A stretch of 64,000 bases of DNA from Mesorhizobium sp. B2-3-12 (GCF_006442205.1 NZ_VFVR01000005.1:124001-188000); one strand, 5' to 3'. Shown: positions 1 to 8,584, counted from the stretch's first letter. Made by a program: numbers and translations. The notes: generated from the letters alone by a model not told the origin.

Positions 1-677
1 CTTCGCTTGCCAATTCGATCGGCGCGCGGCTTGTCGTCGACAATGTCTTCGCCACGCCGCTGCAGCAGAAGCCGTTGCAGCTTGGCGCGCACATCGTCGT
101 CTACTCGGCCACCAAGCACATTGACGGCCAGGGCCGTTGTCTCGGCGGCGTCATCCTGTCGGACAAGAAGTGGATCGACGAGAACCTGCACGACTATTTC
201 CGCCACACCGGCCCGAGCCTGTCGCCCTTCAATGCCTGGACCTTGCTGAAGGGCCTGGAGACGTTGCCGCTGCGCGTGCGCCAGCAGACGGAAAGCGCCG
301 GCAGGATCGCCGATTTCCTGGCCGAGCAGCCGCAGATCGCGCGTGTGATCTATCCCGGCCGCGCCGACCACCCGCAGGCCGACATCGTCAAGAAACAGAT
401 GTCGGGCGGCTCGACGCTGATCTGCCTCGACGTCAAGGGCGGCAAGCCGGCGGCCTTCGCCCTGCAGAACGCCCTCGACATCGTGCTGATCTCGAACAAT
501 CTCGGCGACGCCAAGAGCCTGATCACCCACCCGGCGACGACCACGCACAAGAACCTGAGCGACGAGGCCCGCGCCGAACTCGGCATCGGGCCAGGTACGC
601 TCAGGCTGTCTGTCGGCCTGGAGGACGCCGACGACCTGCTGGAGGATATCGCGCAGGCGCTGAAGACGGCCAAGTAG
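1..677 (+). CDS. metZ: O-succinylhomoserine sulfhydrylase, 3' part (5' end outside window)
   Basis: PLP-dependent Cys/Met-metabolism enzyme that makes homocysteine from O-succinylhomoserine and sulfide in methionine synthesis. The reading frame is open from base 3, so about 224 C-terminal residues are visible of a family that is usually near 400. The PLP-lysine motif is clear (YSATKHIDGQGR, at about bases 102-137), as is the C-terminal run SLITHPATTTHKNL followed by LRLSVGLEDADDLL, typical of this fold. The sister enzymes (cystathionine gamma-synthase, methionine gamma-lyase) share these motifs. The HIDGQGR variant is what favours MetZ, so the family is sure and the exact substrate a little less so. 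Confidence 0.9.
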   Translation, partial: SLANSIGARLVVDNVFATPLQQKPLQLGAHIVVYSATKHIDGQGRCLGGVILSDKKWIDENLHDYFRHTGPSLSPFNAWTLLKGLETLPLRVRQQTESAGRIADFLAEQPQIARVIYPGRADHPQADIVKKQMSGGSTLICLDVKGGKPAAFALQNALDIVLISNNLGDAKSLITHPATTTHKNLSDEARAELGIGPGTLRLSVGLEDADDLLEDIAQALKTAK

Positions 678-707
678 CTGCTCAGCAGCAGGCAGCGGGG
701 CGGAGAG

Positions 708-1034
708 TTACAAACCCACCGCCTTGCGCAGCGCTTCATTCATGCGTGTCTGCCAGCCATCGCCATCGGCCTTGAAACGGTCGAGAACATCGGCGTCGAG
801 CCGCAACTGTATGGCACGCTTGGGCCGCGCCAGCGGCGGCCTGCCGGCCTTGCGGCGCGAGACGACATCGGTCGGCTGCGCATCCGGATCAGCCTCGGCC
901 GCAACGCTGATCGCAGCGTTTTCCTCGTTGGTCATCGCGGCAAGCGCCTTGCGTGCGAGCGACAAAGCCTTTGCACGTGACCGTTTTGGCGGAGCAGCCT
1001 CACGGCGCACAACTGTCTTAGAGGTTTTCGACAT
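708..1034 (-). CDS. brnA: BrnA-type antitoxin
   Basis: 108-residue antitoxin and DNA-binding partner of BrnT. The N-terminus is basic (KTSKTVVRREAAPPKRSRAK). The C-terminal half carries the BrnA signature, IQLRLDADVLDRFKADGDGWQTRMNEALRKA, a ribbon-helix-helix-like fold. I start at the ATG at 1034 rather than the longer frame at 1103, because the shorter start gives the usual antitoxin length and places the start inside the end of brnT. The two genes overlap by 17 bases, so translation is probably coupled. In the family, BrnA binds BrnT and represses the shared promoter. Confidence 0.82.
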   Translation of the reverse strand: MSKTSKTVVRREAAPPKRSRAKALSLARKALAAMTNEENAAISVAAEADPDAQPTDVVSRRKAGRPPLARPKRAIQLRLDADVLDRFKADGDGWQTRMNEALRKAVGL

Positions 1035-1287
1035 AGTCCATAATTTCTTGCCTTGTGGCCCTGCGTAACGAAATAACGCGGACGGCATCGCCTCGCTCGA
1101 CATAAACCATCACATAAACGCCAGCCTCGATCAGACCGATGGCAACAAGACGGTCCTCACCAAAGTCCTCACTGTCATCAAGCCTGACAAGGGCATTGGC
1201 AAAATCAAAGGACGAGGCGATCGCAAAGTCCACGCCATGTTTGGCCCGGTTTGTCCTTGCCTTGGTTTCATCCCACTCGAACAGCAT
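1018..1287 (-). CDS. brnT: BrnT-type ribonuclease toxin
   Basis: 89-residue RelE-like toxin. It starts with the family hallmark FEWDETKARTNRAKHGVDFAIA and ends with VRVISLRRATRQEIMDYV, which covers the conserved RxISxRxA motif. BrnT proteins inhibit translation by RNA cleavage and are neutralised by BrnA, encoded immediately downstream and overlapping. The toxin-first order is usual for this family. A near-consensus promoter lies 27 bases before the start codon. The protein appears full length with no visible lesion. Confidence 0.87.
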   Translation of the reverse strand: MLFEWDETKARTNRAKHGVDFAIASSFDFANALVRLDDSEDFGEDRLVAIGLIEAGVYVMVYVERGDAVRVISLRRATRQEIMDYVENL

Positions 1288-1313
1288 TCGCCGACGGTGC
1301 GTCCCGTAAATTG

Positions 1314-1342
1314 CGTATACACAAAAATAGCGTGCGAGTCAA
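1314..1342 (-). promoter_or_regulatory. brnTA promoter with overlapping inverted repeat
   Basis: On the minus strand, TTGACT (1342-1337) and TATACG (1319-1314) are separated by exactly 17 bases, a good housekeeping-type promoter about 27 bases before brnT. The -10 element lies inside CGTATACACA (1314-1323). Its imperfect inverted copy TGTATATACG (1349-1358) sits just upstream of the -35. This arrangement suits autorepression by BrnA or the BrnTA complex. The operator role is inferred. Confidence 0.6.
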
Positions 1343-1395
1343 TAATTCTGTATATACGATAATTACAGCTGAAAACAGACGGAACTTCCGCGCCT

Positions 1396-2547
1396 TCAGG
1401 CGCGCGACGGCGTCTCCTCCAGTTCGGCTGTCTTGGTGCGGATGGTCATCGCGTTGCCGCGCCAGTCGACGGCGCCGCCAAGCCAGCCGCGCGTCCACAT
1501 CGCCGGCAGGATCAGGTCGCGAACCATCATGGCCGCGACCATGCGCGACGACACGTACCAGCCTTTGGACAAGGCCAGGGCGTATTCCGGAAGGTAGAAG
1601 GCCGCCAACACGGCGATCGCCGTCAGTGGCAGACTGACGCCCGCGCTCGCCGCCGCAACCAGAGCAAGCACCAGCGGCACCGCCGCTCCAGTCAGGATTT
1701 CGGGCGCGAAGAACAGCGGGAAGGTGACGCGGCGCAGGCGCGCCCAGCGGGCCTGGCGCGACCAGATCTCGCCAAGCGTGCGCCGACCAAGCGGCTGCTC
1801 GAAGGGTGCCGCCACGAGATTGACGCGCAGGCCGAGGCCGTTCACCAGCTTGGTCGCGGCGGCGTCCTCGGCGATCTCGGCGGCCAGCGCGCGAATGCCG
1901 CCATTGGCATCCAGCATCGGCTTGTTCCACAGCATGCTCTTGCCCTGGGCGAAGCCGAGGCCGAGCGCCTCGCCGGCATACTGCCAGCGGGCCTGCAGCG
2001 TGTTGAGGAAGGCGCATTCGACCTCGGCCCAGAAACCTTCGGGGCGCGAACCGATCGGCGTCGAGCAGACAAGGCCGGTATCGGGCCGCCACGCCGCCAT
2101 CATGTGCTCGACATAGTCCCTCGGCATCAAGACGTTGGAATCGGCAAGAATGACCCAGTCGTGGCGCGCCGCTTCCCAGCCCTTGACGCAATTGTTGAGC
2201 TTCGGATTGGCACTGACACGGTCGTCGCCGATCAACAGCCGGGCCGGCACCTTGGGAAACCGGGCAATCGCCCTGTTTATCAGTTTGACCACCGGATCGT
2301 CGGCATGGGCGACGCAGAAGATCAGTTCGTAGCGTGGCCAGTCCAGCGCGAAGGCGCGTTCCAGCGTCTCATTCGTGAACGGCTCGACGCCACGCGACGG
2401 GACGATGACCGAGACCGGCGGCGACTTGCCGGCCGGCGGGGCGATCATGGAGCGCCGTTTCAGCCGTGAAGCGGCGAGCGCAATGCTGGCGGCGTTGGAA
2501 AGGATGAGCGCGGTCGAAAGCGAGGCGGCTATGAAGGTGAGTTCCAT
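1396..2547 (-). CDS. GT21-type (ceramide glucosyltransferase-like) lipid glycosyltransferase
   Basis: 383-residue membrane glycosyltransferase. An N-terminal membrane anchor (about residues 2-27) precedes a GT-A catalytic domain with the D1, D2, D3, (Q/R)xxRW pattern: HADDP at 81-85, ADSN at 135-138, AEDAA at 226-230 and RQARW at 264-268. More hydrophobic segments follow at the C-terminus. GT21 enzymes transfer glucose to ceramide. Rhizobial relatives are known to be processive and to glycosylate diacylglycerol, so either lipid acceptor is possible. I prefer the ATG at 2547 because the 36 preceding residues of the longer frame look non-coding and the membrane anchor then begins at the N-terminus. 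Confidence 0.8.
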   Translation of the reverse strand: MELTFIAASLSTALILSNAASIALAASRLKRRSMIAPPAGKSPPVSVIVPSRGVEPFTNETLERAFALDWPRYELIFCVAHADDPVVKLINRAIARFPKVPARLLIGDDRVSANPKLNNCVKGWEAARHDWVILADSNVLMPRDYVEHMMAAWRPDTGLVCSTPIGSRPEGFWAEVECAFLNTLQARWQYAGEALGLGFAQGKSMLWNKPMLDANGGIRALAAEIAEDAAATKLVNGLGLRVNLVAAPFEQPLGRRTLGEIWSRQARWARLRRVTFPLFFAPEILTGAAVPLVLALVAAASAGVSLPLTAIAVLAAFYLPEYALALSKGWYVSSRMVAAMMVRDLILPAMWTRGWLGGAVDWRGNAMTIRTKTAELEETPSRA

Positions 2548-2767
2548 CGAGATCTGGTCACTCCGGAAAGGCGGCCCGCACCGTGGCCGTTTTTCAACAG
2601 TTCGACAGAGCGCCGAGTCGCCCGGTTCGTGCACACCACCATTGTCGTGTGTCACTTAAATGACATTCTTTGCCGGCACCTGCGTTCAAGGTCAGGCGCG
2701 ACAAGACGCGCATGTTGACCCGCTCGCCGCGAGCGTCGAAAGTCATCGGATTGTTTTGGAGCCGCTC

Positions 2768-3160
2768 ATGTACCGCGCCGTGACGCGCAACATCGAAGTG
2801 CAGGTCAGGCCGTTCTATCTCGAGGACCGTTCGGACCCCTCGGAAAACCGCTATGTCTGGGGCTATCAGATAACGATCGACAACCAGTCCGACGAGTTCG
2901 TGCAGTTGTTGTCGCGCTATTGGCACATCACCGACGGCACCGGCCGGGTCGAGGAAGTGCGCGGCCCGGGCGTCGTCGGCGACCAGCCGGAACTCAATCC
3001 CGGCGACAGCTATCAATATACGTCCGGCTGCCCGCTCTCGACGCCGTCCGGGATCATGGTCGGGCGATACACGATGCGCAACAAGCGCGGCGAGACCTTC
3101 GACATCGCCATCCCCGCGTTTTCGCTCGATCTGCCAGGGACTAGGCGGACGGTGAATTAG
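2768..3160 (+). CDS. apaG: ApaG domain protein
   Basis: 130-residue single-domain ApaG protein, a fibronectin-like beta fold. Typical features are the opening [18 protein letters not shown], the segment [13 protein letters not shown], the stretch [22 protein letters not shown] and [12 protein letters not shown] near residue 88. Its biochemical role is unsettled; it has been linked to divalent-metal and dinucleotide polyphosphate responses. The start at 2768 matches the family N-terminus; an upstream in-frame ATG at 2660 would add 36 atypical residues. It is divergent from the glycosyltransferase and convergent with hslO across an intergenic repeat. Confidence 0.9.
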   Translation: MYRAVTRNIEVQVRPFYLEDRSDPSENRYVWGYQITIDNQSDEFVQLLSRYWHITDGTGRVEEVRGPGVVGDQPELNPGDSYQYTSGCPLSTPSGIMVGRYTMRNKRGETFDIAIPAFSLDLPGTRRTVN

Positions 3161-3345
3161 GCTTCTTTCTCCCCGTTCACGGGGAGAAATGCCCGGCAGG
3201 GCAATGAGGGGCGGCGCCGGCCTTTGAGATTTTCGTCAAGGCAGACGGCAGCGTCGCCCACGGCGGGCGCTACCATCACCAACGCTGGCGCTGCCCCTCA
3301 TCCGCCCTTCGGGCACCTTCTCCCCGTAAACGGGGAGAAGGAAAG
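3161..3345. repeat. Intergenic mosaic element: two inverted copies of a hairpin unit
   Basis: Two roughly 46-base units face each other at 3165-3210 and 3294-3341. Each contains a CTCCCCGT/ACGGGGAG hairpin followed by GCCCG..GGGC and a GAGGGG end. The units match closely after reverse complementing. The element fills the whole space between the apaG and hslO stop codons. It resembles the short palindromic intergenic elements dispersed in rhizobial genomes and may also end transcription from both sides. Confidence 0.7.
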
Positions 3346-3348
3346 GCT

Positions 3349-4356
3349 TCACTGCGCGGCAAATTCCGCCGGATCGAAGTCGTACTGCGTCGAGCAGAAC
3401 TCGCAGGCGACATGGATGCCGCCATCCTGGGTGCTTTCCCTGATTTCCTCGGCGGAGAAGCCCTCGAGAATGCCACGGATCTTGTCCCTGGAGCATGAGC
3501 ACTGGTCCGCCACCGGCACACCGCCGAAGACGCGCACGCCGTGCTCGTGGAACAAGCGGTAGAGCAGCCGTTCGGCGCCCACGGTCGGGTCGATCAGCTC
3601 AGTCGGTTCGATGGTGCCGAGCAGCGCCAGCAACTCTTGCCAGGAATTGTCGGCCGGATCGTGCGTCACGTCGCGCGGATCGCCGTCGCCACCCGAAATA
3701 TCGGGCACGCGCATGCGCTCCGGCGACTGCGGCAGGAACTGCGCCAGGATGCCGCCCGCCCGCCACTGTTCACGCGCGCCACCAGGGGCGGGCGTCAGCA
3801 GCTTTGCAACCGACAGCCTGATATCGGTCGGGATCTGTTCCGACTGGCGGAAATAGGTGCGCGCGGCATCTTCCAGCGTCTCGCCGTCGAGCTGTACGAT
3901 CCCTTGATAGCGCTGTGTATGAGCGCCCTGGTCGATTGTCAGCGCCAGCACGCCGCTGCCAAGCAGCGTCTGCTGGGACGTTTCGCCGGCCGCCACCAGC
4001 GCCTCGAGCCGGTCGGCGTCGAAACGGGCATAGGCGCGCAGCGCCGAGGGCGTGGAAAAGTCCGCCACCAGCATGTCGACAGGCCCGTCGGTGCGGGTCT
4101 GCAGGATGAACTTGCCTTCGAATTTGAGCGAGGTGCCGAGCAGCACCGTCAGCACACAGGCTTCCGCCAGCAGGCGGGCAACCGGCTCGGGATAGTCGTG
4201 GCGGCCAAGGATGGCGTCGAGCATCGGCCCGAGCTGGACCGTGCGGCCACGCACGTCGAGCGGGCCGACCTCGAAGGGAACGACGTGATCGTCGCCGGCA
4301 TAGCCGAACTCGCCGAGTTTGGGGTGATGTTCAGTCACTTGATGGGTTTCCAACAT
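3349..4356 (-). CDS. hslO: Redox-regulated holdase chaperone Hsp33
   Basis: 335-residue cytosolic Hsp33, activated by oxidation to bind unfolding proteins. The redox switch is visible near the C-terminus as CSC (within DQCSCSRDKIRGIL) and CEFC, the CxC...CxxC zinc ligands. The N-terminal chaperone domain has the family run LLGTSLKFEGKFILQTRTDGPVDMLVADF. The start at 4356 has GGAG eight bases upstream, which decides against the longer frame from 4407. It lies downstream of argF on the same strand, with about 150 bases between, a common order in this group. Confidence 0.92.
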   Translation of the reverse strand: MLETHQVTEHHPKLGEFGYAGDDHVVPFEVGPLDVRGRTVQLGPMLDAILGRHDYPEPVARLLAEACVLTVLLGTSLKFEGKFILQTRTDGPVDMLVADFSTPSALRAYARFDADRLEALVAAGETSQQTLLGSGVLALTIDQGAHTQRYQGIVQLDGETLEDAARTYFRQSEQIPTDIRLSVAKLLTPAPGGAREQWRAGGILAQFLPQSPERMRVPDISGGDGDPRDVTHDPADNSWQELLALLGTIEPTELIDPTVGAERLLYRLFHEHGVRVFGGVPVADQCSCSRDKIRGILEGFSAEEIRESTQDGGIHVACEFCSTQYDFDPAEFAAQ

Positions 4357-4509
4357 GACAAAGCTCCAGGGCGCGGCCATGCGGCCCTGGTGGGCACATG
4401 CGTCCAAACGCGCTTGATTTGCGTGATGCGGCGCAGATAGGCATCGCGCCGCCGCAGATCAAGCGCCCAGACACTTCAAGCGCCCCAGCTCTTCAAGCAG
4501 CGAGGCCCT

Positions 4510-5421
4510 TTAAGCACCGAGGCACCAGGCAAGCACCGCCTTCTGGGCGTGGAGCCGGTTCTCGGCCTCATCGAAGACCACCGAATGCGGACCGTCGATG
4601 ACCTCGTCGGTCACCTCCTCGCCGCGATGGGCCGGCAGGCAGTGCATGAACAGCGCGTCGGGCTTCGCCTTGGCCATCAGCGCCGCGTTGACCTGATAGG
4701 GCGAGAAGACATTGTGGCCGCGGGCGCGGTGTTCCTGGCCCATCGACACCCAGCAGTCGGTGACGACGCAGTCGGCCTGGTCGACGGCTTCCTCGGGCGA
4801 GCGGGTGAAATGCAGCTTGCCGCCATGCGCCCTGGACCAGTCGACATGCTTCTGCGCCGGTTCGCTGCCTTCGGGCACGGCGACGTTGAGATTGAAGCGG
4901 AAGCGCGCCGACGCCTCGAGCAGCGAGTGCAGCACGTTGTTGCCATCGCCGGTCCAGGCGATGGTCTTGCCGGCAACCGGACCGCGATGCTCCTCGAAGG
5001 TCATGATGTCGGCCATCAGCTGGCAAGGGTGGGTATCGTCGGTCAGGCCGTTGATCACCGGCACGGTGGCGTTCTCGGTCAGCTCCAGCAGCCGCTCATG
5101 CGAGGTGGTGCGGATCATGATCGCATCCACATAGCGCGACAGCACCTTGGCGGTGTCGGCGATAGTCTCGGAGCGGCCGAGCTGCATCTCGGTGCCGGTC
5201 AACATAATGGTCTCGCCGCCAAGCTGGCGCATGCCGACGTCGAAGGAGACGCGCGTGCGCGTCGACGGTTTGTCGAAGATCATGGCCAGCACCTTGCCTT
5301 CGAGCGGCTTGGTCCGCTCGCCGGCCTTGAGACGCGCCTTTCGCGTCACCGCGTCATCCAGCATGAAGCGCAAATCGCCTTCGGAAACGGTGGAAAGATC
5401 GGTGAAATGGCGAACTGACAT
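4510..5421 (-). CDS. argF: Ornithine carbamoyltransferase
   Basis: 303-residue enzyme that makes citrulline from ornithine and carbamoyl phosphate in arginine synthesis. All diagnostic motifs are present: STRTR at 53-57 (carbamoyl phosphate), HPCQ at 131-134 and HCLPAHRG at 260-267 (ornithine and catalytic Cys). The longer frame from 5523 adds a proline-rich N-terminus that overlaps argD, so MSVRHF at 5421 is taken as the start. The gene begins 16 bases after the argD stop codon, so the two form an operon. Confidence 0.96.
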   Translation of the reverse strand: MSVRHFTDLSTVSEGDLRFMLDDAVTRKARLKAGERTKPLEGKVLAMIFDKPSTRTRVSFDVGMRQLGGETIMLTGTEMQLGRSETIADTAKVLSRYVDAIMIRTTSHERLLELTENATVPVINGLTDDTHPCQLMADIMTFEEHRGPVAGKTIAWTGDGNNVLHSLLEASARFRFNLNVAVPEGSEPAQKHVDWSRAHGGKLHFTRSPEEAVDQADCVVTDCWVSMGQEHRARGHNVFSPYQVNAALMAKAKPDALFMHCLPAHRGEEVTDEVIDGPHSVVFDEAENRLHAQKAVLAWCLGA

Positions 5422-5437
5422 CAGGAATGGTTCCGGA

Positions 5438-6637
5438 TTACTTCGCGGCGGCGGAGGCGATGGCCTCCGACAGGCCCTTGGCGCCGGCGCGGATGCGGTT
5501 GAGCGCTTCGTGAATCTCGGCATCGGTGACGGTGAGCGGCGGCAGCAGGCGAATGACGTTGTCGCCGGCCGGAACCGCCAGCAAATGCTGGTCGCGCAGC
5601 GCCAGGTTCACCTTGCCATTGGGCATCGCGCATTTGAGGCCGAGCATCAGCCCGCTGCCCCTGATGTCCTCGATGACTTCGGGGAATTCGTCGGCAACCG
5701 CGGCCAGGCCCTGCTTCATGAGCAGCGCCTTGCGCTGGACGTCCTCGAGGAAACCGTCTTCCAGCACCACGTCGAGCACGGCGTTGCCCACGGCCATGGC
5801 CAGCGGATTGCCGCCGAACGTGGTGCCGTGCACGCCGGCGGTCATGCCGACGGCCGCCTCGTCGGTGGCAAGGCAGGCGCCCATCGGGAAGCCGCCGCCA
5901 ATGCCCTTGGCGATTGCCATGATGTCGGGCGTCACACCAGACCATTCATGCGCGAACAGCTTGCCGGTACGGCCAATGCCGCACTGGACCTCATCGTAGA
6001 TCAGGAGCAGCCCGTGCTGCTCGCAGAGCTGCCGCAGGCGCTTCAACGACTGTGTCGGCACCGGGCGGATGCCGCCCTCGCCCTGCACCGGCTCGATCAG
6101 GATCGCGGCGGTCTCGGGTGTGATCGCCTTTTCAGCGGCGTCGATGTCGTCGAAGCCGACCTGGTCGAAGCCTTCGACCTTGGGTCCGAAGCCTTCGAGA
6201 TATTTGTACTGGCCGCCTGCGGCGATGGTCGCCAGCGTGCGGCCATGGAAGGCGCCTTCGAAGGTGATGATGCGGAAGCGCTCGGGATGTCCCTTGACGA
6301 AGTGGTAGCGCCGCGCCGTCTTGATCGCGCATTCCAGTGCCTCGGCGCCGGAATTGGTGAAGAACACCTTGTCGGCGAAGGTGGCATCAGCCAGCCGCTC
6401 GCCAAGCCGACTCTGCCCCGGGATCTCATAGAGATTGGAGACGTGCCAGAGTTTCGCCGCCTGTTCGGTGAGGGCCGCGACCAGATGCGGATGGCTGTGA
6501 CCCAGCGAATTGACAGCGATGCCGCCGGCAAAATCGAGATATCGCTCGCCCTTGTCGGTAACCAGCCAGGTGCCTTCCCCTCGGTCGAAGACCAGGGGTG
6601 CGCGAGCAAAGGTCTCGTAAAGCGCCGAACCGCTCAT
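5438..6637 (-). CDS. argD: Acetylornithine aminotransferase
   Basis: 399-residue class III PLP aminotransferase that converts N-acetylglutamate semialdehyde to N2-acetylornithine; many also act on succinyl-diaminopimelate. The PLP lysine is K244 in [12 protein letters not shown]. The [12 protein letters not shown] motif lies at 214-225 and TNSGAEALE at 94-102. It is the first gene of the argD-argF unit. The start codon shares its A with the stop of a 26-codon upstream ORF (TAATG), and GGAG lies about nine bases before it. The leader also holds a terminator-like hairpin. Confidence 0.95.
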   Translation of the reverse strand: MSGSALYETFARAPLVFDRGEGTWLVTDKGERYLDFAGGIAVNSLGHSHPHLVAALTEQAAKLWHVSNLYEIPGQSRLGERLADATFADKVFFTNSGAEALECAIKTARRYHFVKGHPERFRIITFEGAFHGRTLATIAAGGQYKYLEGFGPKVEGFDQVGFDDIDAAEKAITPETAAILIEPVQGEGGIRPVPTQSLKRLRQLCEQHGLLLIYDEVQCGIGRTGKLFAHEWSGVTPDIMAIAKGIGGGFPMGACLATDEAAVGMTAGVHGTTFGGNPLAMAVGNAVLDVVLEDGFLEDVQRKALLMKQGLAAVADEFPEVIEDIRGSGLMLGLKCAMPNGKVNLALRDQHLLAVPAGDNVIRLLPPLTVTDAEIHEALNRIRAGAKGLSEAIASAAAK

Positions 6638-6717
6638 TATATGCGTCTCCGGTACCGGAAAATCAAAAAAGCCGCCAAAGCGGCGGCCTTCTGCGGCTTA
6701 TCGTGTTTTTCGGTCAT
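6637..6717 (-). CDS. Possible 26-residue leader peptide upstream of argD
   Basis: A tiny ORF begins with ATG at 6717 and ends in a TAA that overlaps the argD ATG by one base. Its last six residues are RYRRRI, giving four arginine codons in five, including one rare AGA. It runs straight through the terminator-like hairpin. A second small ORF (6779-6714, 21 codons, starting MSRRC) overlaps it by four bases. The arginine bias next to an arginine gene is suggestive, but so short an ORF could be chance; no homologue is recognised. Confidence 0.3.
   Translation of the reverse strand: MTEKHDKPQKAAALAAFLIFRYRRRI
6665..6687 (-). terminator. Terminator-like hairpin in the argD leader (candidate attenuator)
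   Basis: On the minus strand, GCCGCC-GCTTT-GGCGGC is followed directly by six T. It lies about 28 bases upstream of the argD start, and no gene on this strand precedes it before the divergent gcrA. It therefore sits inside the argDF leader rather than ending another gene. The plus strand has no matching T run. Confidence 0.55.
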
Positions 6718-6815
6718 GAAGTCAACGAAAACGTCGCGTAGTGGCGCGCGGCAAGCCCCCCGACGCAACGCCGGCTCATGAGCGACCGGGCAAGTTGGGG
6801 AAAACCGAAAAAACC

Positions 6816-6962
6816 GATTCGTGTTGCACTTGGGACTCTTGTCACCGAGTCAGCGCATAGAGTAGTTGTAGTCGAGAAATAACTAGATTTCGTGCGGCGG
6901 ACCTAATCACCAGATATATGTGGTGTCTGCCCCAGCAGTGGTGCTGGGTCGGGAATGGATTC
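6816..6962. promoter_or_regulatory. Cluster of four GANTC sites upstream of gcrA
   Basis: GANTC, the CcrM adenine-methylation target of alphaproteobacteria, occurs at 6816-6820 (GATTC), 6834-6838 (GACTC), 6847-6851 (GAGTC) and 6958-6962 (GATTC). Three fall within 36 bases. The argD-gcrA gap (6638-6993) holds these sites and the argD leader and no other gene that I can support. Confidence 0.6.
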
Positions 6963-6993
6963 TGATTGCCGCACGCTGATGAGGAGCGCGGTC

Positions 6994-7512
6994 ATGAACT
7001 GGACTGACGAGCGGGTAGAACTCTTGAGAAAATTGTGGTCGGAGGGTCTGAGCGCAAGCCAGATTGCCGCACAGCTTGGCGGGGTCAGCCGCAACGCGGT
7101 CATCGGCAAGGTGCACCGGCTGAAGCTGTCGGGCCGCGGTCGTGCGACGGCGACGCCGGCACGCCAGAAGAAGGCGTCGCAGGGCTCGACCGTCCAGAAG
7201 TCGGTGGCACGCGCCGCGACCACGGCACGTCATGTCACGACTTCGATCGGCGCGACGGCCCTTCAAACGCAGTTCGACGCCGAACCCGTGGCAAGGCACT
7301 ACATCCGCCCGGTCGAGAACGTCGTGGTACCGATCTCACGGCATCTGCAGCTCGTCGAACTGACCGAGCGCACCTGCAAGTGGCCAAACGGCGATCCGCT
7401 TTCGGAAGACTTCAATTTCTGCGGCAACGAGGCCGCCGAGACAGGTCCCTACTGCAAATACCATGCCCGCGTGGCGTTCCAGCCCGCGGCGGAACGGCGG
7501 CGGAACAGATAA
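6994..7512 (+). CDS. gcrA: Cell-cycle regulator GcrA
   Basis: 172-residue transcription factor that acts with sigma-70 RNA polymerase at promoters carrying methylated GANTC sites. The N-terminal helix-turn-helix is highly typical: MNWTDERVELLRKLWSEGLS then ASQIAAQLGGVSRNAVIGKVHRLKLS. A basic linker follows. The C-terminal motif CKWPNGDP...FCGNEAAETGPYCKYHARVAF is the conserved GcrA tail. The start at 6994 is preceded by GAGGAG at good spacing; the frame could open at 6955 but that start is not family-like. GANTC sites in its own promoter fit CcrM-linked control. Confidence 0.95.
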   Translation: MNWTDERVELLRKLWSEGLSASQIAAQLGGVSRNAVIGKVHRLKLSGRGRATATPARQKKASQGSTVQKSVARAATTARHVTTSIGATALQTQFDAEPVARHYIRPVENVVVPISRHLQLVELTERTCKWPNGDPLSEDFNFCGNEAAETGPYCKYHARVAFQPAAERRRNR

Positions 7513-7516
7513 GCGG

Positions 7517-7569
7517 AGTGAGTAGTGAGTAGGATCACCCCTACCAACCACTACTGACTACTGACTACC
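7517..7569. repeat. Inverted repeat between convergent gcrA and corA
   Basis: AGTAGTGAGTAG (7521-7532) and CTACTGACTACT (7551-7562) form an 11 of 12 inverted match with an 18-base loop. The arms themselves are built of a short GTAGT/GAGT repeat. The element lies between the stop codons of two convergent genes and could act as a weak bidirectional terminator. There is no T run. Confidence 0.45.
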
Positions 7570-7576
7570 CACTTCT

Positions 7577-8584
7577 TCACAGCCATCCATTCTTGCGAAA
7601 ACGCCAGTACAGGAACGAACAGATCAGCGCGATCATGGTCAGCACCATCGGGTAGCCATATTCCATCTTCAATTCGGGCATGTCGGTGAAGTTCATGCCG
7701 TAGATGCCGGCGAATGCGGTCGGCACCGCCAGGATGGCCGCCCACGAGGCGAGTTTCTTGGAGATCGCCGTTTCCTGGCTCTGGCCGACAAGGAGACTGG
7801 CCTCGAAGGCGAAGGCCAGCACCTCGCGCAGACTGTCGATTTTCTCCTGGACGGTGCGGATGTGATCCGTCACGTCGCGGAACAGCGGATGCATGGCCGA
7901 ATGGATCTGCGGCAGCTCGGCGCTGGTCAGCCGGCGGCAGACTTCCACCAGGGGCAATGCCGCGTTGCGCAGGCGCAGGAGGTCGCGGCGCAGCATGTAG
8001 AGGCGTTCAATATCGGGGCCGGTCATCGGCTTCAGCAGGACCTTATCCTCGATCGCCTCGACCTCGTCCTCGATCTGCTCGAGCACGGGCATGTAGTTGT
8101 CGACGATGAAGTCGAGAATGGCATAGAGGACGAAGTCCTCGCCCTTGGCCAGCGAGTGCGGACAGCTTTCCCAGTGCTGGCGCACGGCGGCATAGGACGT
8201 CGAAGGGCCGTGCCTGACGCTGACGATATAGCCTGAGCCGACAAACAGATGCGTCTCGCCGAAGGTGACGCGCCCGTCGATCAACTGCGCGGTGCGGGCG
8301 ACGATGAACAGCGCATCTCCATATTGCTCGATCTTTGGCCGCTGGTGCGGGTGCTCGGCGTCCTCGATGGCCAGCTCATGCAGATGAAACTGCGCCTTGA
8401 CGCGCAGCAGAAGGTCGCGGTCGGGTTCAAGCAGCCCGATCCAGACGACGTGCCCCGATTTCTTGGCCCATTCGCCCGCTTCCTCGATCGGAATATCGGC
8501 GATGCGGTGCCCGGCGGTATAAACGCCGCAGGCGATGATGCCCGATGCCGGCGGCACGGGCTTGAACTCCCGGACATATTCCAT
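7577..8584 (-). CDS. corA: CorA-family magnesium/divalent cation channel
   Basis: 335-residue inner-membrane channel. A large cytosolic domain (about 1-270) includes the long coiled helix region EQIEDEVEAIEDKV and the stretch FRDVTDHIRTVQEKIDSLRE. It is followed by two C-terminal membrane helices, with the selectivity motif YGMNF between them and a charged tail (WRFRKNGW). This is the standard CorA layout and length. CorA proteins form pentamers and carry Mg2+ and sometimes Co2+ or Ni2+. It appears to be a single gene facing gcrA. Confidence 0.92.
   Translation of the reverse strand: MEYVREFKPVPPASGIIACGVYTAGHRIADIPIEEAGEWAKKSGHVVWIGLLEPDRDLLLRVKAQFHLHELAIEDAEHPHQRPKIEQYGDALFIVARTAQLIDGRVTFGETHLFVGSGYIVSVRHGPSTSYAAVRQHWESCPHSLAKGEDFVLYAILDFIVDNYMPVLEQIEDEVEAIEDKVLLKPMTGPDIERLYMLRRDLLRLRNAALPLVEVCRRLTSAELPQIHSAMHPLFRDVTDHIRTVQEKIDSLREVLAFAFEASLLVGQSQETAISKKLASWAAILAVPTAFAGIYGMNFTDMPELKMEYGYPMVLTMIALICSFLYWRFRKNGWL

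Noticed and set aside
5147..6781. Plus-strand frame of 544 codons across argF, argD and their leader
   Set aside because: It is antisense to argD and argF, whose motifs are complete; its composition reflects the reverse complement of GC-rich codons and shows no domain.
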